Shown: positions 1-6,451, counted from the first letter of the stretch. The stretch: DNA of 8,090 bases from Acidobacteriaceae bacterium (GCA_019237515.1 JAFAGX010000193.1:1-8090), one strand, 5' to 3'. Notes: generated by a model not told the origin, from the sequence alone. Numbers and translations are program-made.

Positions 1-2024
1 TAACAGGACGGCGAGCTTTCCATGGTGATACCAGTGCCGCAACACTGGCATCCATCCTGAAAGACAATCCGCAACCGGCGAGCCAACTGGCGGACGAACT
101 CCCCAGAGAGGTGGAGCGACTCATCTCCCGTTGCCTGCGGAAAGAGGTAAACCAGCGCTTTCAGCACATGGACGACGTCAAAATTGTTTTGCAGGAACTG
201 AAGGAGGAGTCGGATTCGGGAGTGCTGGGAGCTGCGGCGGCGTCCAAGGAAAGAAGGCCGTCGCGATCCCTTTGGGCCGGTAGCACAGCCGCGATTCTGG
301 TGGTGGTCTCGGCCATTTTGTGGTTCAGACCAAGGACAGGAACTCCGGAAGTGCCGTTGCTCGCAATGCCTTTGACCAGCTATCCAGGAGAGGAGTCAAC
401 TCCGACGCTCTCGCCAGACGGCTCGCAAGTGGCGTTTGCCTGGAATGGAGAAAAACAGGATAAGTCGGACATCTATGTCAAGCAGATCGGCGTGGAACCG
501 CCCTTTCGCCTGACCAGCGACCAGGGTTCGGACTACAGCCCGGCGTGGTCCCCCAACGGAAGCTTCATCGCCTTTCTGCGGGAGTTCTCAGCGGATAAGA
601 CGGCTATCGTCGTCGTGCCCCAGCGTGGAGGATCCGAGCGAATCATCGCGGAGCTTGACGGATCTGTATCGCAGCTGCCATGGGGTCCATACCTTTCCTG
701 GACTCCGGATTCGAAATGGATTGCCTGCCCGGCACCCAAGCGTGGGCTGCGCGCTTGGGCCTTAACTTTGTTCTCGACGGAGACGCAGGAAAAAATTGTG
801 TTAACCGATCCGCCTAGCAGCGAGGCCGGCGATATATCGCCAGCGATATCGCCCGATGGCCGAATGTTGATTTTTTCGCGTGTCTCCCCGGATTTCTTCA
901 ATGTCTCTCTATGGTCAGTGTCCCTTAGAGAGCGCTACAAACCCTCAGCCAAAGAACAGAAGATTGAAACCTCGGGCATGACCAATCTAGCGCCAGCTTG
1001 GTTGCCGAATGGCCGTGAGTTCATATTTGTTTCCGGAACCGGAACGAACTATGGGTTGTGGCGCACGGCTGCATCCAATGGCGCAGTCGCGAGAAGGCTG
1101 GATGTTGGTACCGGGGCAGCCGCTGAGCCAACGATTTCACGTGTTGGCAACCGTTTGGCTTTCACGATCCCTCAATATGACGACAACATCTGGCGTATCG
1201 ACTTGAAGGGATTCGGTAAGATATCCGCCCAACCCGTCTCTTTCATCTCTTCGACGCAGCCGGACCTCTATCCTGCCTTTTCTCCGGATGGTCGCCGGAT
1301 CGCATTTATGTCCAACCGATCAGGAACGGACGAAATCTGGACCTGTGAGAGTGATGGATCCAAGACTACGCAGTTAACCTCATTTGGCGGGGCAGCGGTC
1401 TACGGCCCGAGTTGGTCTTCCGACAGCAAAAGTATTGCGTTTACGGTTGCGCAGCGAGGTATGAAAGAGGACGTCTACGTGGTAAGCGCCAACGGCGGCA
1501 CGCCTCAGCAAATGACGACCGATCCCGCGGAAGACAAGTGGCCTTCCTGGTCGCAAGATGGGAAATGGATCTACTTCGCTTCTACCCGCAGCGGCCGGGA
1601 GGAAATCTGGAAAATGCCTTCCAATGGAGGGGAAGCAGTTCAGCTCACCCGGAATTCTGGTGACACACCCCACGAATCACCTGACGGCAGATTTATTTAC
1701 TACATGAAGGGCTGGCCTTCGGCAGTTAGCATCTGGCGTGCCAACCCCGATGGCAGCCAGGAAACTAAACTTCTCGATGGAATCCATAGCGAGGGTCAAT
1801 TCGCGTTGGTCAAGGAGGGAATTTACTTTTTCAGGACGCCCGATAAAGCAGGGCACAGCGATCTCGATTTCTATGAACTCGCCAGCGGCCAAACCAGGAA
1901 GCTTCTGTCCATTGAACGTCCTGTAAACAACCACATCGCAGTTTCCCCTGATGGTCGAACGATTCTGTACCCGCAGTTGGACCGCTCTGGCAGTGTACTC
2001 ATGCTCGTCGAGAATTTCCGCTGA
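1..2024 (+). CDS. Serine/threonine protein kinase C-terminal part with PD40 beta-propeller (5' end outside window)
   Basis: The frame is open from base 3 to the TGA at 2022-2024, so the gene enters from the left. A GTG at 111 is internal: the residues before it (TGRRAFHGDTSAATLASIL) and after it (RLISRCLRKEVNQRF) are the end of a Pkn-type kinase C-lobe, with the conserved Arg of subdomain XI in 'NQRF'. The catalytic loop and ATP site lie upstream. A basic stretch (KERRPSRS) leads into one membrane helix at about nt 267-326. The rest, about 560 residues, carries some ten copies of the [FWIL]S-P-[DN]-G-x-x-I-x-F motif of PD40/TolB-like propellers (for example FSPDGRRIAF, WSQDGKWIYF, ESPDGRFIYY). 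By family knowledge the kinase is cytoplasmic and the propeller periplasmic, probably sensing a ligand or protein. The substrate is unknown. This architecture is abundant in Acidobacteriota. The visible part is intact. Confidence 0.93.
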   Translation, partial: TGRRAFHGDTSAATLASILKDNPQPASQLADELPREVERLISRCLRKEVNQRFQHMDDVKIVLQELKEESDSGVLGAAAASKERRPSRSLWAGSTAAILVVVSAILWFRPRTGTPEVPLLAMPLTSYPGEESTPTLSPDGSQVAFAWNGEKQDKSDIYVKQIGVEPPFRLTSDQGSDYSPAWSPNGSFIAFLREFSADKTAIVVVPQRGGSERIIAELDGSVSQLPWGPYLSWTPDSKWIACPAPKRGLRAWALTLFSTETQEKIVLTDPPSSEAGDISPAISPDGRMLIFSRVSPDFFNVSLWSVSLRERYKPSAKEQKIETSGMTNLAPAWLPNGREFIFVSGTGTNYGLWRTAASNGAVARRLDVGTGAAAEPTISRVGNRLAFTIPQYDDNIWRIDLKGFGKISAQPVSFISSTQPDLYPAFSPDGRRIAFMSNRSGTDEIWTCESDGSKTTQLTSFGGAAVYGPSWSSDSKSIAFTVAQRGMKEDVYVVSANGGTPQQMTTDPAEDKWPSWSQDGKWIYFASTRSGREEIWKMPSNGGEAVQLTRNSGDTPHESPDGRFIYYMKGWPSAVSIWRANPDGSQETKLLDGIHSEGQFALVKEGIYFFRTPDKAGHSDLDFYELASGQTRKLLSIERPVNNHIAVSPDGRTILYPQLDRSGSVLMLVENFR

Positions 2025-2159
2025 GGCATTTCATTCGACCTAGGCACCGCACGCAATGGGACTTTTTCCAGTGCCGCCGATCTCGCAATAACCGCAAACT
2101 TAAGATGCGGCTGCAGTCGCACGGTGGGGATCGTCCTTTGCAGCACGAAAACCGCCTCT
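2025..2159. other. Convergent intergenic gap between kinase and ssb
   Basis: These 135 bp separate two converging genes. I see no good Rho-independent terminator: the T-run near 2064 is not preceded by a GC-rich hairpin. The only structure is a near-perfect 16-bp palindrome at 2106-2121 (TGCGGCTGCAGTCGCA, seven of eight pairs) built around a CTGCAG core. It has no loop, so it would suit a protein-binding dyad better than an RNA hairpin. Confidence 0.4.
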
Positions 2160-2618
2160 TTAGAACGGAATGTCTTCGTCGCTGATGGGTGTGGCTGCGG
2201 CGGCCGGTTCGTGTTCGGGAGTACGTTGATCAAAATTGTTGCCGGCGGCTGCGCCTCGCGCAGATTCTCCACCTTCGCCTCGGCCTCCGAGCAGAACGAG
2301 ATCATTGGCCACAACCTCGGTCATGTAGCGTTTCTGATTGGTTTGCTTGTCGTCCCAGGAGCGGGTTTGCAGGCGTCCTTCGATGTAAACTTTGCTGCCC
2401 TTCTTGAGATATTCGCCAGCGATTTCGGCCAGCCGCTGCCAGAGCACGACGTTGTGCCATTCGGTGCGGTCCTGCCATTCGCCGCCTTTGTCTTTATAGC
2501 GCTCATTGGTGGCCAACGTTAGCTTCGCGACCGGCGTGCCCTGCGGCGTGTATTTCACTTCCGGATCTTTGCCGAGATTGCCAATGAGGATGACTTTATT
2601 GACACTTTTTCCCGCCAT
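2160..2618 (-). CDS. ssb: Single-stranded DNA-binding protein SSB
   Basis: A 152-residue protein that coats single-stranded DNA in replication, recombination and repair, normally as a homotetramer. The N-terminal OB fold, about residues 4-111, shows the family signatures [35 protein letters not shown] and [13 protein letters not shown] flexible Gly/Ala/Pro-rich linker, about 112-144, leads to the acidic tip SDEDIPF, the canonical tail that recruits partner proteins. The length is slightly below the roughly 160-180 of proteobacterial SSB. The start at 2618 is chosen because the OB fold begins right there and AGGAG lies on the minus strand 7 nt upstream (2625-2629). An in-frame start further upstream at 2708 would add 30 residues with no SSB similarity. 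The gene stands alone, divergent from the ferredoxin gene, not next to rpsF/rpsR. Confidence 0.97.
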   Translation of the reverse strand: MAGKSVNKVILIGNLGKDPEVKYTPQGTPVAKLTLATNERYKDKGGEWQDRTEWHNVVLWQRLAEIAGEYLKKGSKVYIEGRLQTRSWDDKQTNQKRYMTEVVANDLVLLGGRGEGGESARGAAAGNNFDQRTPEHEPAAAATPISDEDIPF

Positions 2619-2637
2619 GATTTTCTCCTGATGCGCC

Positions 2638-2646
2638 AATATAGCA
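2638..2646 (-). promoter_or_regulatory. Extended -10 promoter for ssb
   Basis: On the minus strand the sequence reads TGCTATATT, a TGn extension plus a five-of-six match to TATAAT. It predicts transcription starting near 2631-2632, just ahead of the AGGAG ribosome site and 13-14 nt before the ATG. No recognisable -35 hexamer is found at 16-18 bp, which is usual for extended -10 promoters. This is a motif match only. Confidence 0.5.
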
Positions 2647-2682
2647 GAATCCCGTGCGACCAGAGATGTGACGGCTGAACAA

Positions 2683-2766
2683 GCATTTGGCAGTTGGCAC
2701 TTAGCCAAACATCGATCTTGCCATTGGATCGGAGCCCCGTTGGGCTAAATGCTAAATGCCAAGTGC
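2683..2766. repeat. Imperfect inverted repeat built of degenerate 7-bp units
   Basis: The left arm (2683-2706) and right arm (2743-2766) are reverse complements at 20 of 24 positions; as RNA, two of the four mismatches become G-U pairs. The loop (2707-2742) is 36 bp and contains a smaller CGATC/GATCG dyad (2713-2717 with 2727-2731). Each arm reads as tandem heptamers close to GCYAART. On the + strand they run from 2744 in register (GCTAAAT, GCTAAAT, GCCAAGT, then more divergent units at 2765 and 2772). On the - strand they run leftward from 2705 (GCTAAGT, GCCAACT, GCCAAAT). The element fills the space between two divergent promoters. It could be a degenerate short tandem repeat, a transcript hairpin or a regulator-binding array. 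Confidence 0.7.
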
Positions 2767-2777
2767 AAAAGGCTGAA

Positions 2778-2786
2778 TGCTATAAT
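2778..2786 (+). promoter_or_regulatory. Extended -10 promoter for the ferredoxin gene
   Basis: TGCTATAAT is a perfect extended -10 element. The hexamer at 2781-2786 ends 6 bp before the ATG at 2793, so transcription is predicted to start at or next to the A of the start codon, giving a leaderless message. No -35 hexamer is recognisable; the position holds the heptad repeat instead. The element itself overlaps the last degenerate heptamer of the repeat. Confidence 0.6.
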
Positions 2787-2792
2787 CCCGCC

Positions 2793-3164
2793 ATGTCCGC
2801 TGAAGTGAAGGCCCCTGGCCTGGTTCCCGACGACCTGAAGTTCGAACCCAAATCCAAAGGGATCGTAACTCCCCGCAAGAAAAAACCCAAAGAATTAGCG
2901 GTCATAACCGAATGCTGCACGGGATGCGCAGGGTCGCCGGCCTGTGTCGAATATTGCCCGATTGAAGATTGCATGTTCTGGGTTCCGGATGAAGACCATC
3001 CACCATTCGGGCGGATTCAGGTGGATCCCATTCTTTGCATCGGTTGCAAGAAATGCACCAGCAAGGGACCGGATGGGTGTTTTCTTGACGGGTGTCCGTG
3101 GGACGCTATCGCCATGGTTGAGACTACCGAGGTCGAAAAAGAAGTTGGGCCCATGCCGCTATGA
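2793..3164 (+). CDS. Ferredoxin-like 4Fe-4S dicluster protein
   Basis: A small cytoplasmic electron carrier of 123 residues with 11 cysteines. The first cluster motif is C42-x2-C45-x5-C51-x3-C55-P. The second is C82-x2-C85-x2-C88 followed 12 residues later by C101-P. Both depart from the classical CxxCxxCxxxCP spacing: two extra residues between the second and third Cys in cluster 1, and an insertion (TSKGPDG plus C96) in cluster 2. C41, C60 and C96 are extra cysteines. The basic N-terminal stretch (TPRKKKPKEL) precedes the fold. The start at 2793 is chosen because an extended -10 sits directly in front of it; a TTG start at 2694 would place the promoter and repeat inside the gene. No Shine-Dalgarno is present. 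The nickel/cobalt transporter follows after 24 bp on the same strand, so co-transcription is likely. The redox partner is unknown. Confidence 0.9.
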   Translation: MSAEVKAPGLVPDDLKFEPKSKGIVTPRKKKPKELAVITECCTGCAGSPACVEYCPIEDCMFWVPDEDHPPFGRIQVDPILCIGCKKCTSKGPDGCFLDGCPWDAIAMVETTEVEKEVGPMPL

Positions 3165-3179
3165 GCTAGCCACTAGCTC
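3163..3179. repeat. Short hairpin at the ferredoxin stop codon
   Basis: GAGCTAG, a 3-nt spacer and CTAGCTC form a perfect 7-bp stem that begins inside the TGA stop and fills most of the 24-bp gap before the transporter gene. There is no T-run, so it is not a standard terminator. It could dampen read-through or translation of the next gene, which has no clear Shine-Dalgarno sequence. Confidence 0.4.
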
Positions 3180-3188
3180 CTGACCGAA

Positions 3189-3995
3189 ATGGTCAATCTA
3201 CTCTCCATTATTGCCTTGGGTTTTTTTCTGGGCATGCGCCACGCTACGGATGCTGACCACGTTATTGCCGTCACAACCATCGTTACCCGGCAACGCAGCG
3301 TATGGAAAGCCGCCGGCATCGGGGCGTTCTGGGGTCTCGGCCACACATTGACGATCTTCGCGGTGGGGGCGGCGATCATTCTGTTCGACCTCGTGATCCC
3401 ACCACGCGTCGGCCTAAGCATGGAACTCTCGGTCGGGCTGATGCTGATCATTCTGGGCATTATCAACGTCGTCAGCTTCCGGAAAGCCGTACCCGAGGTA
3501 GCGCTCGAAGCTCATGCGGGGACAGCGGCGGTGCACAGCCACGTCCACAGTCACGGCGACTACGTTCACAGCCACACGCATAGCCACGGCCCTGAGCCCC
3601 ATTCCCACTCGGCGGAACACACGCCGGTCGCATGGATGGACCGGCTGCTGGGCAAAATGCGCATCTACCGGCCGCTAAGACCATTGCTGATCGGCATTGT
3701 GCACGGGCTGGCAGGATCGGCCGCCGTAGCTCTTCTGGTGCTGACGACCATTCGCGATTCCCGCTGGGCTGTCGTGTACTTGCTGGTTTTTGGGATAGGC
3801 ACGATCGCGGGAATGATGTTAATCACGATGAGCATTGCTTCGACGTTCCGATTTGTCGGGAGGTCTCTAAATTTCTCGCGGCATCTGGCAATGGCTTCCG
3901 GCTTACTCAGCCTTGCTTTTGGCCTAATCGTGGCTTATCACATCTGCTTCGTGGACGGTCTGCTGACCGCGCACCCGCACTGGACTCCGCGTTAG
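3189..3995 (+). CDS. NiCoT-type nickel/cobalt transporter with His-rich loop
   Basis: A 268-residue inner-membrane permease predicted to import Ni2+ or Co2+. The segment at residues 11-30 (GFFLGMRHATDADHVIAVTT) carries the H-x4-D-H signature of the NiCoT/HoxN family's second helix, and LGHTLTIF at 50-57 matches the family's second motif. Hydrophobic segments lie near 4-16, 42-70, 79-97, 166-188, 195-220 and 234-256. Between them a loop at 109-144 holds 12 histidines in HSH/HSHG-type repeats, a probable metal-binding loop. The protein is shorter than classical NixA/HoxN (about 330-350 residues), resembling the compact UreH/HupE-like branch. Metal choice cannot be read from sequence. Start: the ATG at 3189 precedes the first helix; no good ribosome site is visible, consistent with translation coupled to the ferredoxin gene. 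No urease or hydrogenase gene is in view. Confidence 0.87.
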   Translation: MVNLLSIIALGFFLGMRHATDADHVIAVTTIVTRQRSVWKAAGIGAFWGLGHTLTIFAVGAAIILFDLVIPPRVGLSMELSVGLMLIILGIINVVSFRKAVPEVALEAHAGTAAVHSHVHSHGDYVHSHTHSHGPEPHSHSAEHTPVAWMDRLLGKMRIYRPLRPLLIGIVHGLAGSAAVALLVLTTIRDSRWAVVYLLVFGIGTIAGMMLITMSIASTFRFVGRSLNFSRHLAMASGLLSLAFGLIVAYHICFVDGLLTAHPHWTPR

Positions 3996-4003
3996 CTTGA
4001 TCC

Positions 4004-4777
4004 CTAGTCTGCTCCGAACAGCTTGTGTCGCACGTCCGGCCAGAATTCCTTCATGATGTTGAAGGCGGTATCCAGGCCCAGTTGCTGACCCCACTTATTT
4101 GCGGTCTGTCCGAAAGTCCGCTCGGCCGCTGGATAATAGAGATTGGAAATGCCAGCGGCGATGGCATTTCCGGCAACTTCAGAAGTATTGAAGGTATTCT
4201 GGCCTGCGTCATTCTTTGTGACTACTTCGCGGCTGATGGCGTAACCCGTTCGCTTGAAAAATCCCCCTCTGCTTTTGGTGAAATAGCGCGGGTCTTGTCG
4301 AAGAGCGATGGGCAAAACTGCTTCCGTCAGCATATTGCCGATCGACTGGTCAGCAAATGCGCCTCCGTAGTATTTGCCGACCGCAGCCGGCCCGTGCCCG
4401 AACTGCGGATATTGACGCTGAGCCATTGCTGAGCCGGCAAATATCCCTGCGACCAGAAACGCAGTCGGATCAAACGAATCGTCGAACGCAACTTTGAATT
4501 TCTCGTGTGAGCTCAGCGGCTTGTACGCTGCGAGGCTTTCATCTTCGCGATAATTTGGAATTACCCACAGGATATGATGCTTTCCGTACTCGCCACTTGC
4601 CCCTTTCTGTTTTGGCGCGGGTTGAGCATGCTGATCTTGTGCCTCGGGCGCATCAGGCAATTGCTGGCACAAAGCAGTGCCGCAACACCCGAGAAGTACG
4701 AGGCTGAGTGCAATTGGACACAGGAGTTGCCGAATAATCGAGCATCGGTGGAATACGCGAGGTTCAGTCACTTGCAT
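4004..4777 (-). CDS. Secreted protein of unknown function, acidobacterial type
   Basis: A 257-residue exported protein that I cannot assign to a function. Residues 1-37 form a signal peptide with the hydrophobic core LLCPIALSLVLLG. Cleavage could fall after ALC (before QQLPDAP), or the LLGC at 28-31 could act as a lipobox. A Pro/Gln/Ala-rich linker follows to about residue 62. The mature domain has striking motifs: WVIPNYR (71-77), PLSSHEKF (87-94), DSFDP (100-104), a hydrophobic segment (105-119), QDPRYF (161-166), SREVVTKNDAG (182-192), SNLYYPAAER (211-220) and KEFWPDVRHKL (243-253). From memory these recur in acidobacterial hypothetical proteins. I infer a periplasmic or outer-membrane location. 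Start: the ATG at 4777 gives a clean signal peptide, although its ribosome site is poor; a TTG at 4858 would add 27 non-signal residues. It ends 8 bp from the converging transporter gene. Confidence 0.85.
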   Translation of the reverse strand: MQVTEPRVFHRCSIIRQLLCPIALSLVLLGCCGTALCQQLPDAPEAQDQHAQPAPKQKGASGEYGKHHILWVIPNYREDESLAAYKPLSSHEKFKVAFDDSFDPTAFLVAGIFAGSAMAQRQYPQFGHGPAAVGKYYGGAFADQSIGNMLTEAVLPIALRQDPRYFTKSRGGFFKRTGYAISREVVTKNDAGQNTFNTSEVAGNAIAAGISNLYYPAAERTFGQTANKWGQQLGLDTAFNIMKEFWPDVRHKLFGAD

Positions 4778-4929
4778 ATCATTAATCTTTATGTCGCCCA
4801 CAGAATGGCGCAGACTGCGCCTGGATCCTATCCTGATTTGGATGCAAGAAGGTCCCAAATCGTCTGACTAAATATCTCAGACGTCAGCATAGCGGCGGCT
4901 CCGTAGTATTCCGTCGCAAAAGCCGGAGT
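4778..4929 (-). other. Intergenic region with two perfect stems upstream of the secreted protein
   Basis: These 152 bp lie between two minus-strand genes. They hold a 7-bp perfect stem with 9-nt loop (4861-4883, arms CGTCTGA/TCAGACG) and a 6-bp perfect stem with 3-nt loop (4807-4821, arms GGCGCA/TGCGCC). The first lies about 47 bp past the lipoprotein stop but is not followed by a T-run on the minus strand. The second is about 30 bp upstream of the ATG at 4777 and would be in its leader. I found no convincing -35/-10 pair. Confidence 0.45.
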
Positions 4930-6195
4930 CTACCAGTATTGCTTGAGCACATCCAGCGCGGCACTGGTGCTTCCATCCGGACGCACGACCCATACACCTC
5001 GACATTGTCCGTCCGTAGGCCGCGTGGGGCTACCTGGACCGGCATCAATCGGGAATGGCTGCCCATTGGCTTGTGTGCAGGTATTGTCGAACAGTTCCCA
5101 TAAGAACGCGCCATAGATTCCGGCGTTAGAAGCAGTATCGAGAACGGCTTTCGTCCGCCACGCAGCATCATTCAATTCCTGGTTTTCGAACAGTCCAAAT
5201 TCCGAGATGAGAATGCGCCGCGTCCCGAAGCCCAGTGGATCGGGCGCAAGTTTGGCGATGGTCTGCAGGGCAAGCGTGAGGGCTTGCTGCACAGTCTGTG
5301 CATCGGAACCGCCCACGGTCGAGTCATAGGAAGAATAGCTCACCAGGTCTGCATTCACTTTGGGTATCACTGCATTGATGACGCGCGTAAGGCCCTGCTG
5401 GGCATAATCGAGAACGCGATTCACCTCGACGGCATTGAGAACTTGCATGCCCGGCGAAGAACCCGCTTCACTTCTGGCGCGGCTGACGCCATGCTGGCGC
5501 GCTACCAGCCAGGCAATCATATCTTGCACCATGGAATCGGAAATGTTCGAGGTGAGATTGATCTCTTGGCCGCCGAGGGCGATCCAGTCGCCTTCCCAGT
5601 TTTTGAGGATGAATGTTCTGCCCGAGCCGGCATATTTCGAATAAAGATATTTTGTCAGAGTGTAGAACTCATTTTCCTCCGCGCTCTGACAATTTTCACA
5701 ACTTGCCATGCCCTGCACCTGATCGTGGTTGGCAAAAGAATAGGCAGTCAAAACGATGGTGTTGAAATCTGCAGAAAAAACACCGGCGAAGGGAGCCGTC
5801 TGAGCTAATCCCGCCAGGTCAGTGGGATCCGACGCAGGCCATGATTGCGAGCTTTGGTCTGGGTACAGCGTGCGAAAATCCGGCGTCAGATAGAGGAAAA
5901 TGGAATGGCTGCCCAGTTGGTTAATTTTTTGCGCACCTTCCACAAGATAGTTCTGCTGGGTAAAACCATAGTTGCCGGCCACGTGGGTGATTCCTACGGT
6001 AAACGAGGTCGGGGGAGTCGTGCTCGGCGTGTTAGTGCTCGACGAAGGTGGGTTGTTCGATGGGTTTGAACCAGACTGGCCGCCTGATGCTGTGCTTGGC
6101 GGCTGGGCTGAAAACGCTGCGGAACGGCTGCCGCCGCCGCACCCTAAGCTGATCAGAAGACACAAACAGACAAGACAAACTGTGACACTCCGCAC
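4930..6195 (-). CDS. Putative lipoprotein with (beta/alpha)8, glycoside-hydrolase-like domain
   Basis: A 421-residue exported protein. The N-terminus (VCLVCLCLLISLGCGGG) is a probable lipoprotein signal with Cys19 as the lipidated residue; the box SLGC is slightly atypical. Residues 20-64 are a Ser/Thr/Pro/Asn/Gly-rich tether. From 65 on, eight strand-like segments can be picked out in order: FTVGITH, SIFLYLTP, TIVLTAYSF, FILKNWEGDW, VLNAVEVN, DLVSYSSY, RILISEFG and YGAFLWELFDN. This suggests a TIM barrel. E201 after strand 4 and E332 after strand 7 occupy the positions of acid/base and nucleophile in clan GH-A glycosidases, and W366 would line the site after strand 8. Cys166/Cys169 and Cys373/Cys398 could form disulfides. 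I do not recognise a named GH family, and the substrate is unknown. Start: GTG at 6195, supported by GGGGAG (6204-6209 on the minus strand) 8 nt upstream. Confidence 0.85.
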   Translation of the reverse strand: MRSVTVCLVCLCLLISLGCGGGSRSAAFSAQPPSTASGGQSGSNPSNNPPSSSTNTPSTTPPTSFTVGITHVAGNYGFTQQNYLVEGAQKINQLGSHSIFLYLTPDFRTLYPDQSSQSWPASDPTDLAGLAQTAPFAGVFSADFNTIVLTAYSFANHDQVQGMASCENCQSAEENEFYTLTKYLYSKYAGSGRTFILKNWEGDWIALGGQEINLTSNISDSMVQDMIAWLVARQHGVSRARSEAGSSPGMQVLNAVEVNRVLDYAQQGLTRVINAVIPKVNADLVSYSSYDSTVGGSDAQTVQQALTLALQTIAKLAPDPLGFGTRRILISEFGLFENQELNDAAWRTKAVLDTASNAGIYGAFLWELFDNTCTQANGQPFPIDAGPGSPTRPTDGQCRGVWVVRPDGSTSAALDVLKQYW

Positions 6196-6255
6196 AGCGA
6201 AAGCTCCCCTTTACGATCCCCAACGCGTGCGGACACACTCTACCTATCGTCTAGA

Positions 6256-6340
6256 ACCGGAAAATGCCCCCAACGCAGTGCCGGAAACCAGGCAGGAGTG
6301 TCCGGTGAGGAAACCGGATTAAATTTTTGCCCGGCACTGT
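6256..6340 (-). other. Structured leader with nested and alternative stems
   Basis: An outer perfect 9-bp inverted repeat (CAGTGCCGG 6276-6284 with CCGGCACTG 6331-6339) encloses an inner perfect 6-bp hairpin (TCCGGT 6301-6306 with ACCGGA 6313-6318, 6-nt loop). A second copy of ACCGGA at 6256-6261 could pair with the same TCCGGT arm, giving a mutually exclusive alternative fold. Read on the minus strand this would sit in the 5' leader of the lipoprotein gene, 61-145 nt ahead of its GTG, if transcription starts beyond 6340. I see no match to a known riboswitch consensus. On the + strand the inner hairpin is followed by TTAAATTTTT and could instead act as a weak terminator. Confidence 0.5.
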
Positions 6341-6437
6341 AGCAAATCTGAGTGTAAAGAAAATAATCAGAGGTACATGAGATCTGGACGCCCATTATGG
6401 GAAGCGACTCCTGCTCCGCTTCATTTTGAACTTGATC

Positions 6438-6451
6438 CGCTCACATGAGCG
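6438..6451. promoter_or_regulatory. Perfect 14-bp dyad, possible operator
   Basis: CGCTCA, a 2-bp spacer and TGAGCG form a perfect inverted repeat ending 12 bp before the ATG at 6464 and 114 bp before the preferred start at 6566. Its size and symmetry suit a dimeric repressor site, but no regulator gene is in the window and no second copy was noticed. Confidence 0.3.

Noticed and set aside
1871..2314. 147-codon open frame on the - strand
   Set aside because: It overlaps the kinase end antisense and the ssb end in another frame, crossing two real genes, with no recognisable motif.
2124..2522. 132-codon open frame on the + strand
   Set aside because: It is antisense to ssb. The hydrophobic C-terminal part is a by-product of the opposite strand's codons.
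2683..2785. CRISPR array
   Set aside because: The units are only 7 bp, directly abutting, degenerate and inverted, with no spacers and no cas genes.
2694..2792. Upstream TTG start extending the ferredoxin by 33 residues
   Set aside because: The extension would be translated from the heptad repeat and the TGCTATAAT promoter and has no ferredoxin-like content.
5284..5808. 174-codon open frame on the + strand
   Set aside because: It lies wholly antisense to the lipoprotein gene, has no recognisable domain, and its His/Arg/Ile-rich composition is that of a shadow frame.
6301..6328. Intrinsic terminator on the + strand (6-bp stem followed by TTAAATTTTT)
   Set aside because: No + strand gene ends upstream of it; the nearest gene on that side runs the other way. 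I list it as part of the structured leader instead.
6256..6400. c-di-GMP (GEMM) or fluoride riboswitch
   Set aside because: The conserved cores of these classes, as I know them, are absent on both strands despite a passing GGGCAAA similarity.
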